64,000 nucleotides of DNA from Oscillospiraceae bacterium (GTDB lineage: Bacteria > Bacillota > Clostridia > Oscillospirales > Acutalibacteraceae), in NCBI GenBank assembly GCA_025757685.1, contig CP107220.1, forward strand, positions 707,501 through 771,500, given 5' to 3'. The notes beneath the pieces are model-generated. The model was not told where the DNA came from, searched no databases, and saw nothing but the letters and a program-made list of their open reading frames with translations. Below, in pieces: positions 8,210 through 17,536 of this stretch. The position numbers and the translations under genes were made by a program. Each line of letters opens with the position of its first letter. Position 1 is the stretch's first letter.

Positions 8210-10447
8210 GTGAGCGACAAAGCAGAGAACCGACCCATTGCCACCGTGGCGGTGGAGCGCACCTTCTTTAATCTGGACAGTGACTACGATTATGCGGTGC
8301 CTTCTGCACTGGCGGATCAGGTGCACCCGGGCGTGGCGGTAGAGGTGCCCTTTGGCAGCGGCAATCGACTGCGCCGAGGAATTGTGCTGCAAGTGTTTGT
8401 GGGGATCAATCCGGCGCTGAAAGACATTGCCCGTGTGTGCGATTACGGTACGGTGCTGGATGAGAGCCAAATTCGGCTGGCTCGGTGGATGAAAAACCGC
8501 TATTTTTGCACTACCTACGAGTGCCTGCTGCAAATGCTGCCCCGTGGGTTCGGTAAGATCGGCGTGGCAGGGGTGCGTATGGCGGAATTGACTGTCAGTC
8601 GCGGCGAAGAGCTGCCCCGCTTAACGCCAAAGCAGCAGTCTGTTGCCGACCTTCTGCTGGACATTGGCAGCGCCACCGTGGAGGAGATTAAGACCCTTTG
8701 CGGCGTAGGCGATGGCGTGTTGAAAAATATGGAAAAGTGCGGCGTACTGCGTTTTTTCAAAAAAGAGAAGTACAGAAATCCGTACGCGGATCTGCCTGCT
8801 GCCCCCAAGGCGTCGGAGATCGAACTGTCTGCCGAACAGACAAAGGCGTACCACACGCTGTCCGCTATGCTGGATGGTGACGGCGGCAGCGCGCTGTTGT
8901 ACGGCGTTACCGGCAGCGGCAAGACCCAGGTGTATATGCGCTTGATCGACCGCGCGTTGCAGCAGGGGAAAGATACCATTGTGCTGGTGCCGGAAATCGG
9001 ATTGACTCCGCAGGTGCTGGGGCTGTTCCATCAACGGTACGGACGCCAGGTGGCAGTGCTGCACAGCGGCTTGTCCATAGGCGAGCGCAACGATGAATAC
9101 CGACGTGCTGACCGGGGAGAGGCTAAGATCGTGCTGGGCACCCGCAGCGCCGTGTTTGCGCCGTTGCACACCCTGGGATTGATCATTATGGACGAGGAGC
9201 AGGAGCTGACATACAAGAGTGAGCGCACCCCTCGTTACCACGCCCGAGACATTGCCCGCTACCGGGCAGGGGAGAGCGGTGCGCTGTTTGTGATGGCGTC
9301 TGCCACCCCCAGTATTGAAAGCTATGCGGCGGCTAAGGCGGGGAAATATACCCTTTGTTCCCTGGAGCACAGATTTGGCAACGCTGCGTTGCCGCAGGTG
9401 TGTACCGTGGATATGAAGGGGGAGCTGCACGCCGGGCACCGTTCGCCTCTAAGCCGCACCCTGCAAAAGCAGATACAGTCCAATTTGGACGCGGGCAAGC
9501 AGACCATTCTTTTGATGAACCGGCGAGGGTACAATACATTCATTGCCTGCAACGACTGCGGTCATGTGATCACCTGCCCCAACTGCTCTATTTCGCTGAC
9601 TTATCACAGTTATTCCAACCGGCTGATGTGCCACTATTGCGGCTATTCCAAGCCTTTGGACAATATATGCCCGGAATGCGGCAGCCACGCGGTGCGGTAC
9701 AGCGGGTTCGGCACCCAGCGGATCGAGGATGAACTGCAAGCGCTGTTTCCCGCGGCACGAATTTTGCGTATGGATGCAGACACCACCGCAGGTAAATTCA
9801 GTCACCAAAAGCTGTTTGACGCCTTTGCGGCCCACGAATATGATATTTTGGTGGGCACCCAAATGGTGGCTAAGGGGCTGGATTTTGACGATGTGACCCT
9901 GGTGGGTGTGGTGAATGCGGATAATGCGCTGTATGATGAAAATTACCTGAGTCACGAGCGTGCCTTTGACCTGATCACCCAGGTGGTGGGGCGCAGCGGT
10001 CGGCGAGACGCTACCGGCACGGCAGTGATTCAGACCATTGATCCCTGCAATCCGGTGATCGACTTGGCAGCACGGCAAGACTACCCGGCTTTTTTTGAGA
10101 CGGAGTACGCTCTGCGGCGTATTTTGACCTATCCGCCGTTTTGCGATATTTACGGCGTGTTCTTTGTCAGCGAAGACGAGAACGCAGCGGCGCTGGCAGC
10201 CAAGGCCTTTTTTGACACGCTGGTGCTGGAGAATAAAGAACAGCAGCAAAAGCTGATTGTACTTGGTCCCTCACCGGCAAGAATATCAAAAATCAGCAAT
10301 ACTTATCGGTATCGGCTGGCAATTAAGTGTAAAAATTCAAAATCTGTTCGCAATTTGCTCATGCAGGTGTTAAAAGCCACTGCTAAAATGAAAGAACTGC
10401 GAAAGGTGCAGATTTCCATAGATTTGAACCCCATTGACTTGGGTTAG
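8210..10447 (+). CDS. priA: Primosomal protein N' (replication restart helicase PriA)
   Basis: This 745-residue 3'-5' superfamily-2 helicase restarts stalled replication forks. The N-terminal DNA-binding region (FFNLDSDYDYAVP) is followed by Walker A GVTGSGKTQ at about 231, motif II DEEQ at about 327 (DEEH is usual), MASATPS, and eight cysteines in CxxC pairs at about 446-500 (CNDCG, CPNC, CHYCG, CPECG) that bind two zinc ions. GTG 8210 is the likely start: it comes two bases after the rpoZ stop and matches the family N-terminus, though its ribosome site is weak. An earlier in-frame ATG lies wholly inside rpoZ. Confidence 0.95.
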   Translation: MSDKAENRPIATVAVERTFFNLDSDYDYAVPSALADQVHPGVAVEVPFGSGNRLRRGIVLQVFVGINPALKDIARVCDYGTVLDESQIRLARWMKNRYFCTTYECLLQMLPRGFGKIGVAGVRMAELTVSRGEELPRLTPKQQSVADLLLDIGSATVEEIKTLCGVGDGVLKNMEKCGVLRFFKKEKYRNPYADLPAAPKASEIELSAEQTKAYHTLSAMLDGDGGSALLYGVTGSGKTQVYMRLIDRALQQGKDTIVLVPEIGLTPQVLGLFHQRYGRQVAVLHSGLSIGERNDEYRRADRGEAKIVLGTRSAVFAPLHTLGLIIMDEEQELTYKSERTPRYHARDIARYRAGESGALFVMASATPSIESYAAAKAGKYTLCSLEHRFGNAALPQVCTVDMKGELHAGHRSPLSRTLQKQIQSNLDAGKQTILLMNRRGYNTFIACNDCGHVITCPNCSISLTYHSYSNRLMCHYCGYSKPLDNICPECGSHAVRYSGFGTQRIEDELQALFPAARILRMDADTTAGKFSHQKLFDAFAAHEYDILVGTQMVAKGLDFDDVTLVGVVNADNALYDENYLSHERAFDLITQVVGRSGRRDATGTAVIQTIDPCNPVIDLAARQDYPAFFETEYALRRILTYPPFCDIYGVFFVSEDENAAALAAKAFFDTLVLENKEQQQKLIVLGPSPARISKISNTYRYRLAIKCKNSKSVRNLLMQVLKATAKMKELRKVQISIDLNPIDLG

Positions 10448-10455
10448 GAGAAAAA

Positions 10456-10911
10456 ATGGCATTACGGAATGTAGTAAAATACGGTGATCCGATCTTAAGA
10501 AAAAAGAGTCGCACGGTGGAAGTGTTTGACCGGCGTATCGCCACCTTGGTGGAGGATATGTTTGAGACCATGTATAAGGACAACGGCGTGGGTCTGGCTG
10601 CGGTGCAGGTGGGCATTCTCAAGCGTATTGTGGTCATCGACTGCGGCGACGGCCCGGTGGAACTGATTAACCCGGAAATCGTAAAGACCGAGGGTGAGCA
10701 GTGCGGTCAGGAGGGCTGCCTGTCTCTGCCCGGTCGGTACGAGACGGTGCGCCGCCCCAAAAAGGTGCAGGTGAAAGGCCAGGACCGAGAGGGCAAATGG
10801 CATGTCTATACCGGCGAGGACCTAAAGGCCCGGGCATTCTGCCATGAGATCGACCACCTGGACGGTGTGCTTTTTATTGACCGTATGGATAAAACAGTAA
10901 AGAAGGACTGA
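10456..10911 (+). CDS. def: Peptide deformylase
   Basis: This 151-residue metalloenzyme removes the N-formyl group from new proteins. All three family motifs are present: GVGLAAVQ (about residue 44), EGCLSLP (about 85, with the metal-binding Cys) and HEIDHLDG (about 130, metal-binding histidines and catalytic Glu). Length and motif spacing fit type 1 enzymes. Its ribosome site is the TAGGAG overlapping the priA stop, and fmt begins one base after its stop, giving the classic def-fmt pair of initiator-Met formylation and deformylation. Confidence 0.97.
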   Translation: MALRNVVKYGDPILRKKSRTVEVFDRRIATLVEDMFETMYKDNGVGLAAVQVGILKRIVVIDCGDGPVELINPEIVKTEGEQCGQEGCLSLPGRYETVRRPKKVQVKGQDREGKWHVYTGEDLKARAFCHEIDHLDGVLFIDRMDKTVKKD

Positions 10912-10912
10912 G

Positions 10913-11845
10913 ATGCAAACGCTGCGTATCGTATTTATGGGCACGCCGGATTTTGCCGTGCCGTGCCTGCAAACTCTGCTGGACAGCCCCCACAGTGTGG
11001 TGGGCGTGTTCACCCAGCCGGATAAGCCACAGGGGCGCAAAATGGTGCTGACTCCGCCACCGGTGAAGGTGCTGGCTGCGGAGAACGGCGTGCCGGTTTT
11101 TCAGCCGGAGAAAATGAAAGATCCGGCCACTTTGGAGCAGTTAAAGACTTTGGCGCCGGATTTGATCGTGGTGGTGGCATACGGGCGCATTTTGCCCCGG
11201 GCGGTATTGGAATTGCCCAGGTATGGCTGTATCAATGTGCACGCCTCGCTGCTGCCTAAATATCGAGGCGCGGCGCCCATTCAGTGGGCCATCTTAGACG
11301 GCGAAACAGAGACCGGCGTGACCATTATGCAAATGGACGCAGGACTGGACACCGGCGATATGCTGCTGGTCAAGAAAACACCCATTGACCCGGAGGAAAC
11401 GGCGGAAATGCTGTTTGAACGGCTGTCGGCTTTAGGCGCACAGGCGCTGGCAGAAATTTTACCTAGGCTGGACGATCTGCACCCGGTGCCCCAACCGGCA
11501 GGGGATTTTGGTTATGCCAAAATGATCTCCAAGTCTATGAGTCCCTTGGATTGGAACCGCTCGGCAGCGCAGCTGCACGATCAGGTGCGGGGGCTGTATT
11601 CCTGGCCCTGCGCCACCACCACCATTGGCGACAAGACGGTGAAGGTGCTGTCTGCTCGCTTAAGCGAAAAAAAGGGGAGCACCCCCGGTGCGGTGATCGA
11701 GAGCAAGGGCAAATTGGTTGTTGCCTGCGGTGATGGCGGCGGTTTGGAATTGCTGACCGTGCAGCCCCAGGGGAAGAAAGCCATGGATGCCAAGGCCTTT
11801 TTGGCTGGGCACCCGGTGGCAGTAGGTACTGTTTTAGGAGCGTGA
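10913..11845 (+). CDS. fmt: Methionyl-tRNA formyltransferase
   Basis: This 310-residue enzyme transfers a formyl group from 10-formyl-tetrahydrofolate to initiator Met-tRNA. The N-terminal RIVFMGTPDFAVP, the folate-site NVHASLLPKYRGAAPIQWAI (about residues 108-127) and the QMDAGLDTGD loop are diagnostic. The C-terminal tRNA-binding domain (about 205-310) is complete. It starts one base after def and is followed four bases later by the YugP-type peptidase gene, so all three are probably co-transcribed. Confidence 0.97.
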   Translation: MQTLRIVFMGTPDFAVPCLQTLLDSPHSVVGVFTQPDKPQGRKMVLTPPPVKVLAAENGVPVFQPEKMKDPATLEQLKTLAPDLIVVVAYGRILPRAVLELPRYGCINVHASLLPKYRGAAPIQWAILDGETETGVTIMQMDAGLDTGDMLLVKKTPIDPEETAEMLFERLSALGAQALAEILPRLDDLHPVPQPAGDFGYAKMISKSMSPLDWNRSAAQLHDQVRGLYSWPCATTTIGDKTVKVLSARLSEKKGSTPGAVIESKGKLVVACGDGGGLELLTVQPQGKKAMDAKAFLAGHPVAVGTVLGA

Positions 11846-11849
11846 TTTT

Positions 11850-12545
11850 ATGAACGCCTATATGCTTTATTACGCAACCGGGGTCATTATGATCCCGGTC
11901 CTGCTGTTTTCTTTTTATTGTCAAATCAAGGTGAAGCGGGCTTTCCGTCGGTACAGCAGCGTGCACGCCATGTGCGGCATGACCGGTGCCCAGGCGGCGG
12001 CGCGACTGTTGCAACTAAACGGCATTACCGATGTGCAAATTCGCCAGATCGGCGGCACCCTCACCGATTATTACGACCCGAAGAATAAAGAAATTTGTCT
12101 GTCCGGCGATGTGTATAACGCCACCTCTGTGGCGGCCATTGGCGTTGCCTGTCATGAGGCGGGCCACGCCTGCCAGCACGCACAGGGCTATGCACCGCTA
12201 AAGATTCGTAACGCTGCCATTCCTGCCACCCGCATCGGTTCCTCTTTGGGTATTCCGCTGGTGCTGCTGGGCATGGTATTTACCTGGCGGCCGCTGATTA
12301 TGGTGGGTATTGTGTTGTATGCCTTAGTGGCGCTGTTTCAGCTGCTGACTTTGCCGGTGGAGTTTAACGCTTCTCGCCGGGCCTTGCAGACCATTGAAAG
12401 TAATCAATTTTTAACCGAACAGGAGTACCGAGGTGCGAAGAAAGTGCTGACGGCTGCTGCCCTTACCTATGTGGCGGCGCTGGCCTCTGCGCTGGCTACT
12501 TTGCTGCGGCTGCTGCTCCTGGCAGGACGAAGCAATGACCGTTAA
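11850..12545 (+). CDS. yugP: YugP family membrane zinc metallopeptidase
   Basis: The 231-residue product has an N-terminal membrane helix (LYYATGVIMIPVLLFSFYCQ) and a zincin HEAGH motif at about residue 102, within VACHEAGHACQHAQGY. More hydrophobic segments follow at about 130-165 and at the C-terminus. This matches the Zn_peptidase_2/YugP family, whose substrates are not firmly known. Bacillus has no such gene between fmt and rsmB, so this is an insertion relative to that order. Its last 11 bases overlap the rsmB start. Confidence 0.88.
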   Translation: MNAYMLYYATGVIMIPVLLFSFYCQIKVKRAFRRYSSVHAMCGMTGAQAAARLLQLNGITDVQIRQIGGTLTDYYDPKNKEICLSGDVYNATSVAAIGVACHEAGHACQHAQGYAPLKIRNAAIPATRIGSSLGIPLVLLGMVFTWRPLIMVGIVLYALVALFQLLTLPVEFNASRRALQTIESNQFLTEQEYRGAKKVLTAAALTYVAALASALATLLRLLLLAGRSNDR

Positions 12546-13776
12546 ATCTCCGCGCTTAGCCGCGTTTGAAACCCTATATAAAATTCAACAGGAGAGCGCC
12601 TATTCCAATCTTTCTCTCGACCATTTACCTGTGGCCAACGGCCAGGAACGGGCTTTTGCCACTGCATTGGTGCGGGGCGTATTGGAACGGCAGATCACTT
12701 TGGACGCTTTGGTGGATAAATTCACCACCGGGCGATTGAAGCCCAAGGTGCGGGTGTTGTTGCGTATGGGCGCCTACCAGGCGCTGTATATGGACAAGGT
12801 GCCTGTGCCTGCTGCGGTAAATGAAACGGTGGAACTGGCAAAGACGGTGGGCCAAGGTTATTACGGCCGTATGATCAATGCGGTACTGCGGCAGATCGCC
12901 GCGGATCCGGATTTGCCGGATACGCCCACGCTCCGCTATTCTGTGCCGCAGCCCCTGCTGGCTATGTGGCAAAAGACCTATGGAGCGGATGCTACGGCGG
13001 CGTTTCTGCCTTATATCAACGGTCGTGCGCCATTATTTTTGGTGCCAAATCCCTTGTTTGTGACGCCCGGTCAATTGCAGGAGATGTTGGCAGAGGAAGG
13101 CGTGCAAGCCCGTCTGCTGCCGGAGAAAGTACTGACAGTGGACGACGGCTTTGATGTGGAACGTTCAGCCGCTTTTCAAAAAGGTTATTTTCATGTGCAG
13201 GATTTGTCCTGCTACCTGGCCTGCGCTGCCTTGCAGGTGCGACCGGGTCTGACGGTGCTGGATGTGTGTGCCGCACCGGGGGGTAAATCCTTTACTTTGG
13301 CGGAACAGATGAACAATACCGGCCGCTTGATCGCCTGTGATCTGCACCCCCACCGGGTGGAGCTGATCGAGAGCGGTGCCCGGCGGTTACACCTGGACTG
13401 TATAGAATCCCGCGTGCAGGACGCTACGTTGCATAGCCGGGACATTCCGGCAGCAGACGCCATTCTTTGCGATGTGCCCTGTTCCGGTTTTGGCATTCTC
13501 CGCCGCAAGCCGGAAATCCGCTATAAAGATTTAGACAGTATTAAGGATTTGCCTGCCTTGCAGCTTTCCATTTTGCAGACGGCAGCTACTTACTTAAAAC
13601 CCGGCGGGCGACTGGTGTATTCCACCTGCACCCTCCATAAAAAAGAGAACGAAAAGGTTGTGTCGGCATTTCTGGACCGGCACAGCGCCTTTTTCCTGGC
13701 GGCGGAATGTACCCGCTTTCCGTGTGAACAGGGCAGCGACGGCTTTTATTACGCCGCTTTGGAGAGACAGGCATGA
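12535..13776 (+). CDS. rsmB: 16S rRNA m5C967 methyltransferase RsmB
   Basis: The 413-residue protein has an N-terminal NusB-like RNA-binding domain (AAFETLYKIQQES...) and a C-terminal SAM-dependent methyltransferase domain. VCAAPGGKSF at about 244 binds SAM; the two cysteines of the mechanism are in CDVPCSGFG (about 312) and YSTCTL (about 361). I chose ATG 12535 (MTVKSPRLAAF), the family start; it overlaps the peptidase gene by 11 bases with a weak AGGA ahead. The gene ends in an ATGA overlap with rlmN. Confidence 0.94.
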   Translation: MTVKSPRLAAFETLYKIQQESAYSNLSLDHLPVANGQERAFATALVRGVLERQITLDALVDKFTTGRLKPKVRVLLRMGAYQALYMDKVPVPAAVNETVELAKTVGQGYYGRMINAVLRQIAADPDLPDTPTLRYSVPQPLLAMWQKTYGADATAAFLPYINGRAPLFLVPNPLFVTPGQLQEMLAEEGVQARLLPEKVLTVDDGFDVERSAAFQKGYFHVQDLSCYLACAALQVRPGLTVLDVCAAPGGKSFTLAEQMNNTGRLIACDLHPHRVELIESGARRLHLDCIESRVQDATLHSRDIPAADAILCDVPCSGFGILRRKPEIRYKDLDSIKDLPALQLSILQTAATYLKPGGRLVYSTCTLHKKENEKVVSAFLDRHSAFFLAAECTRFPCEQGSDGFYYAALERQA

Positions 13777-14825
13777 AAGAGGACATCAAAAGTTTAACTT
13801 ATCCGGCACTTTGCCAGCGGTTTGGGGACCTTGGGCTGAAGCGCTTTCGTGCCGATCAGGTGTACGCTTGGCTACACAAGGTGGGGGTGCAGGACTTTGA
13901 GGAGATGACCAATCTGTCCAAGGATCTTCGGAGCAAACTGGACGAAAGGTTTACCATTCCCGCCTGCCGAATCGAGGAAAAATATGTTTCTGCCGTGGAC
14001 GATACGGTGAAATATCTGTTTCGTTTGAACGATGGCGAGTATGTAGAGTCCGTGGTGATGCACTATAACTATGGCTATACCATTTGCGTGTCCAGCCAGG
14101 TGGGGTGCAAAATGGGCTGCACCTTCTGTGCGTCTACCCTTGCCGGTTTTCAGCGAAATTTGCTGCCGGCGGAGATGGAGAGTCAGGTGCACGCTGCCCA
14201 GAACGACCTGGGCTGCCGCATATCCCATATTGTGATGATGGGCATTGGCGAGCCGTTGGATAATTATGATAATACCATCTCGTTTTTACATACGGTCAAC
14301 GACCCTCGGGGGCTGAATATCAGCCTGCGCAATATTACCATTTCCACTTGTGGGTTGGTGGATCGTATTTACGATTTGATGCAAGAGGATTTGCCGGTGA
14401 CCTTGACGCTTTCCCTGCACGCGCCCAATGATGAAATCCGCTCCCGCACCATGCCGGTGAATGCCCGGTGGGGCGTGGATGCTACCTTGCGGGCTATGGC
14501 AGCTTATGCGGAGAAAACCTCGCGCCGGGTGTCTTTTGAATATACTTTGATCCACAATGTAAACGACCGACCGGCCCATGCCATGGAATTGGCGGCGCGG
14601 CTGCGGGGGATGCTTTGCCATGTGAACCTGATTCCGGTGAACGATGTGGCGGAGCGAGGCAATGTGCGATCCAGTCAAAAAGACATTCAAAACTTTCAAA
14701 GCATATTGAAAAAACAGGGAATAAATGCTACAATAAGAAGAACTTTAGGTCATGATATCAATGCCTCTTGCGGGCAGCTTCGCAGATTAAAGAAACGAGG
14801 TGATCAGATTGAACATGGTTGCTAA
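13773..14825 (+). CDS. rlmN: Dual-specificity rRNA/tRNA C2-adenosine methyltransferase RlmN
   Basis: A 350-residue radical-SAM enzyme that methylates A2503 of 23S rRNA and A37 of some tRNAs. The CKMGCTFC cluster motif at about 112-119 binds the [4Fe-4S] centre, followed by ASTLAGFQRNL. The MMGIGEPLDNYDN stretch and ISTCGLV belong to the family, and the C-terminal cysteine in INASCGQLR is the methyl carrier. It overlaps rsmB by four bases (ATGA) and runs into the prpC start. Confidence 0.96.
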   Translation: MKEDIKSLTYPALCQRFGDLGLKRFRADQVYAWLHKVGVQDFEEMTNLSKDLRSKLDERFTIPACRIEEKYVSAVDDTVKYLFRLNDGEYVESVVMHYNYGYTICVSSQVGCKMGCTFCASTLAGFQRNLLPAEMESQVHAAQNDLGCRISHIVMMGIGEPLDNYDNTISFLHTVNDPRGLNISLRNITISTCGLVDRIYDLMQEDLPVTLTLSLHAPNDEIRSRTMPVNARWGVDATLRAMAAYAEKTSRRVSFEYTLIHNVNDRPAHAMELAARLRGMLCHVNLIPVNDVAERGNVRSSQKDIQNFQSILKKQGINATIRRTLGHDINASCGQLRRLKKRGDQIEHGC

Positions 14826-15537
14826 AACCGACCGGGGGCGGATTCGTGAGTCCAACCAGGACGCCTATTTTGTGGGCGAAATGCCGGATGGCACGGCCTT
14901 TGCCGTGGTGTGCGACGGTATGGGCGGCGCAGCCGGCGGCAATATTGCCAGCTCACTGGCGGTGCAGGTGATCAGCAGCAAGATCAATGCGTCTTACTAC
15001 CCCAATATGCGGGACAGCTCCATTTGCAATATGCTGGAGTCGGCGCTGTCTGCCGCCAATGTGGAAGTGTATGATCTGGCACAGGAAAAGGCGGATCTTC
15101 GGGGTATGGGCACCACGGTGGTGTGTGCCGTCATTCGTGGCGGCCAGGCGTTTATCGCCCATGCCGGGGACAGCCGCGCGTATCTCTTTTCTGCCGATGG
15201 CTTGCAGCAGGTGACTACGGATCACAGTATGGTGCAGGATCTGCTGGAGAGCGGCAAGATCACCCCGGACGAGGCAAAGCACCACCCCAATAAGAATATC
15301 ATCACCCGTGCCATCGGGGTAGACAGTGCCATTAAGATTGACTTTGACCAGATCGACTTTAGCGACGGCCAGGTGCTACTCCTGTGTACGGACGGTCTTT
15401 CCAACTATGTGGACAATGACGAGATGGTCAGCGCCATCAGTGACGGTCAGTATTATGCCTATGCGGATCGACTGGTGCAGCAGGCCAACAAGAACGGCGG
15501 CGGTGATAATATTACCGTTGTTGCCATCAGCAATTAA
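14809..15537 (+). CDS. prpC: PP2C-type serine/threonine phosphatase PrpC
   Basis: The product (about 242 residues) is a metal-dependent phosphatase that reverses PrkC phosphorylation. DRGRIRESNQDAYF, VCDGMGGAAGGN, AHAGDSRAYL and the C-terminal GGDNITVVAI are the PP2C metal-site motifs. The start is uncertain. GAGGTGATC at 14797-14805 matches the 16S 3' end and places TTG 14809 at an ideal distance. ATG 14815 is the alternative, and GTG 14800 overlaps the ribosome site itself. It overlaps the rlmN end and is followed by the kinase gene 18 bases after its stop. Confidence 0.94.
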   Translation: MNMVAKTDRGRIRESNQDAYFVGEMPDGTAFAVVCDGMGGAAGGNIASSLAVQVISSKINASYYPNMRDSSICNMLESALSAANVEVYDLAQEKADLRGMGTTVVCAVIRGGQAFIAHAGDSRAYLFSADGLQQVTTDHSMVQDLLESGKITPDEAKHHPNKNIITRAIGVDSAIKIDFDQIDFSDGQVLLLCTDGLSNYVDNDEMVSAISDGQYYAYADRLVQQANKNGGGDNITVVAISN

Positions 15538-15555
15538 GCGGAGTGAACAAATATA

Positions 15556-17535
15556 ATGGATAATTATGTAGGAAAACGCTTAGACGGCAGATATGAAGTG
15601 CAGGAGATCATCGGCGTAGGCGGTATGTCCGTTGTTTATAAAGCCTATGACAATGTGGATGACCGCATTGTGGCGGTGAAGATCCTAAAGGACGAGTTTT
15701 TGCAAAATGACGACTTTGTGCGCAGGTTCAAGAACGAGTCCAAGGCCATTGCCGTTATGTCCCACCCCAATATCGTAAAGGTGTACGATGTGAGCTTTGG
15801 CGAGAAGCTCCAGTACATTGTGATGGAGTATGTGGACGGCATTACCTTAAAGGAATATATACAAAAGCAGGGGGCCATCACCTGGAATGACGCCCTGTAC
15901 TTTACTACGCAGATTTTGCGCGCGTTGCAGCACGCCCATGACAAGGGCATTGTGCACCGGGACATTAAGTCTCAAAATATTATGCTGCTGGCTGACGGCC
16001 ATATTAAGGTGACAGACTTTGGTATTGCCCGCTTCTCCCGCAGCGAGACCAAAACTTTAACGGAAAATGCCATTGGCTCTGTGCATTATATCAGTCCGGA
16101 GCAGGCTAAGGGCGAGTTTACTGACGAACGGGCGGATATTTATTCTCTTGGCGTGGTACTCTATGAGATGCTGGCCGGTCGTGTGCCTTTTGATGCAGAC
16201 AGCGCCGTGTCCGTGGCCCTAATGCAGGTGCAGGCGGACGCCAAGCGGCTCATTGACATTAACCCGGATATTCCCCGGGGCGTGGAGCAGATCTGTGCCC
16301 ACGCTATGGAGAAGAACCCGGCCAATCGCTACCAGTCCGCAACGGAAATGCTCTTTGATGTGGAGGAGGTCATCAAGAACCCGGCCACCACATTTGACTA
16401 TTCCTATTTTGTGGACGAGGAGCCCACTAAATATGTGATCAAGACGGTGGATCACACGGAGAAGCCCCAGCCGGATCTGCGATCCGAGCCGGAACAGCCG
16501 GTGGTGGAGGAAGACCCCAAGCGCAAGGGCAAGATCGTCGGCGCTGTGATCGCCGGTATGCTGGTGCTTGCAGCAGCCATTGTACTGTTGGTGATGGGCC
16601 TTACCGGTTCGCTGAACACCAAGTCTATGAAGTTGGAGAACTTTGTGGGTCAGTCCTATGACACCATCGTCAGCTCCAACCAGTACGATTATGTTTTTGT
16701 ACAGGAGAGCAAGGAGAGCGAGGATGCTGACCCGGGCACGGTGCTGGAGCAAAAGCCGGCAGCCGGTGAGCGGGTGATGAAGGGCAGCACAGTGACCCTT
16801 GTGGTGGCCCAGACGCCCGGTGGCATTCAGGTGCCCAACTGCTACGGCCTTGGTGAGGATATGGCCAAGAAAGAGTTAGCCTCCGAGGGACTGAACAACT
16901 ACACCGTAACGACCATCTCCAGCGAGACGGTAAAAGAGGGCCAGTGCGTATATACCAGCCCCAAGGCAGGGGATTTGGTGGCTGCGGACCAAACGGTGAC
17001 CATTTATATCAGCTCCGGCCCCAGCACGACCCAAAAGGTGCTGCTGACTGTGCCGGATGTGCGTGGACTGAACCAAAGCGATGCTCGCAGCTTTTTGGAG
17101 AAGAGCGGGTTTGAGAATGTGCAGATTTCTACCGAAGACAGCAATCTGCCCAAGGATACGGTGATCAGCCAGACCCCCGGTCAGGGTGAGGCGGCGGAGC
17201 CGTCGGCTGCCATCAAGCTGGTGGTGTCCACCGGCGTGGTGTCTACCGACCCGGCGGAGCAGACGGTGAAGTTGCAGGTAACGGTGCCGGATACCGGCAA
17301 GCACAGCACCCTGAACATCTATGTGGACGGGGAACTGCAATTTACCAAGAGCGAGAGCCTGGACGGCGGCCAGCGTACCTTTAACCTGCAAGTGTCTTAC
17401 GGCGCCCGGGTGGAGATCGAGGTGGAACTGGGCGAGGTGTCTCAGCGCCAGACTGTAAAAGCAGACAAGGCCAAAACGGTGCGTATGAACTTTAACGACA
17501 AGACGGACACCACAGTACCCGACGGGACGGACTGA
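15556..17535 (+). CDS. prkC: PASTA-domain serine/threonine kinase PrkC/StkP type
   Basis: This 659-residue membrane kinase senses muropeptides or lipid II and phosphorylates cell-envelope and growth-control proteins. Residues about 10-275 are a Hanks-type kinase: glycine loop GVGGMSVVYKAYD, VAVKIL lysine, HRDIKSQN at about 134, DFG at about 154, SVHYISPEQA. One membrane helix lies at about 332-353 (VIAGMLVLAAAIVLLVMG). Three PASTA repeats follow at about 357-418, 419-486 and 495-557, then a beta-rich tail to 659. It pairs with prpC, and the 46-kDa-like cytosolic part precedes the helix as in relatives. Confidence 0.96.
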   Translation: MDNYVGKRLDGRYEVQEIIGVGGMSVVYKAYDNVDDRIVAVKILKDEFLQNDDFVRRFKNESKAIAVMSHPNIVKVYDVSFGEKLQYIVMEYVDGITLKEYIQKQGAITWNDALYFTTQILRALQHAHDKGIVHRDIKSQNIMLLADGHIKVTDFGIARFSRSETKTLTENAIGSVHYISPEQAKGEFTDERADIYSLGVVLYEMLAGRVPFDADSAVSVALMQVQADAKRLIDINPDIPRGVEQICAHAMEKNPANRYQSATEMLFDVEEVIKNPATTFDYSYFVDEEPTKYVIKTVDHTEKPQPDLRSEPEQPVVEEDPKRKGKIVGAVIAGMLVLAAAIVLLVMGLTGSLNTKSMKLENFVGQSYDTIVSSNQYDYVFVQESKESEDADPGTVLEQKPAAGERVMKGSTVTLVVAQTPGGIQVPNCYGLGEDMAKKELASEGLNNYTVTTISSETVKEGQCVYTSPKAGDLVAADQTVTIYISSGPSTTQKVLLTVPDVRGLNQSDARSFLEKSGFENVQISTEDSNLPKDTVISQTPGQGEAAEPSAAIKLVVSTGVVSTDPAEQTVKLQVTVPDTGKHSTLNIYVDGELQFTKSESLDGGQRTFNLQVSYGARVEIEVELGEVSQRQTVKADKAKTVRMNFNDKTDTTVPDGTD

Positions 17536-17536
17536 T

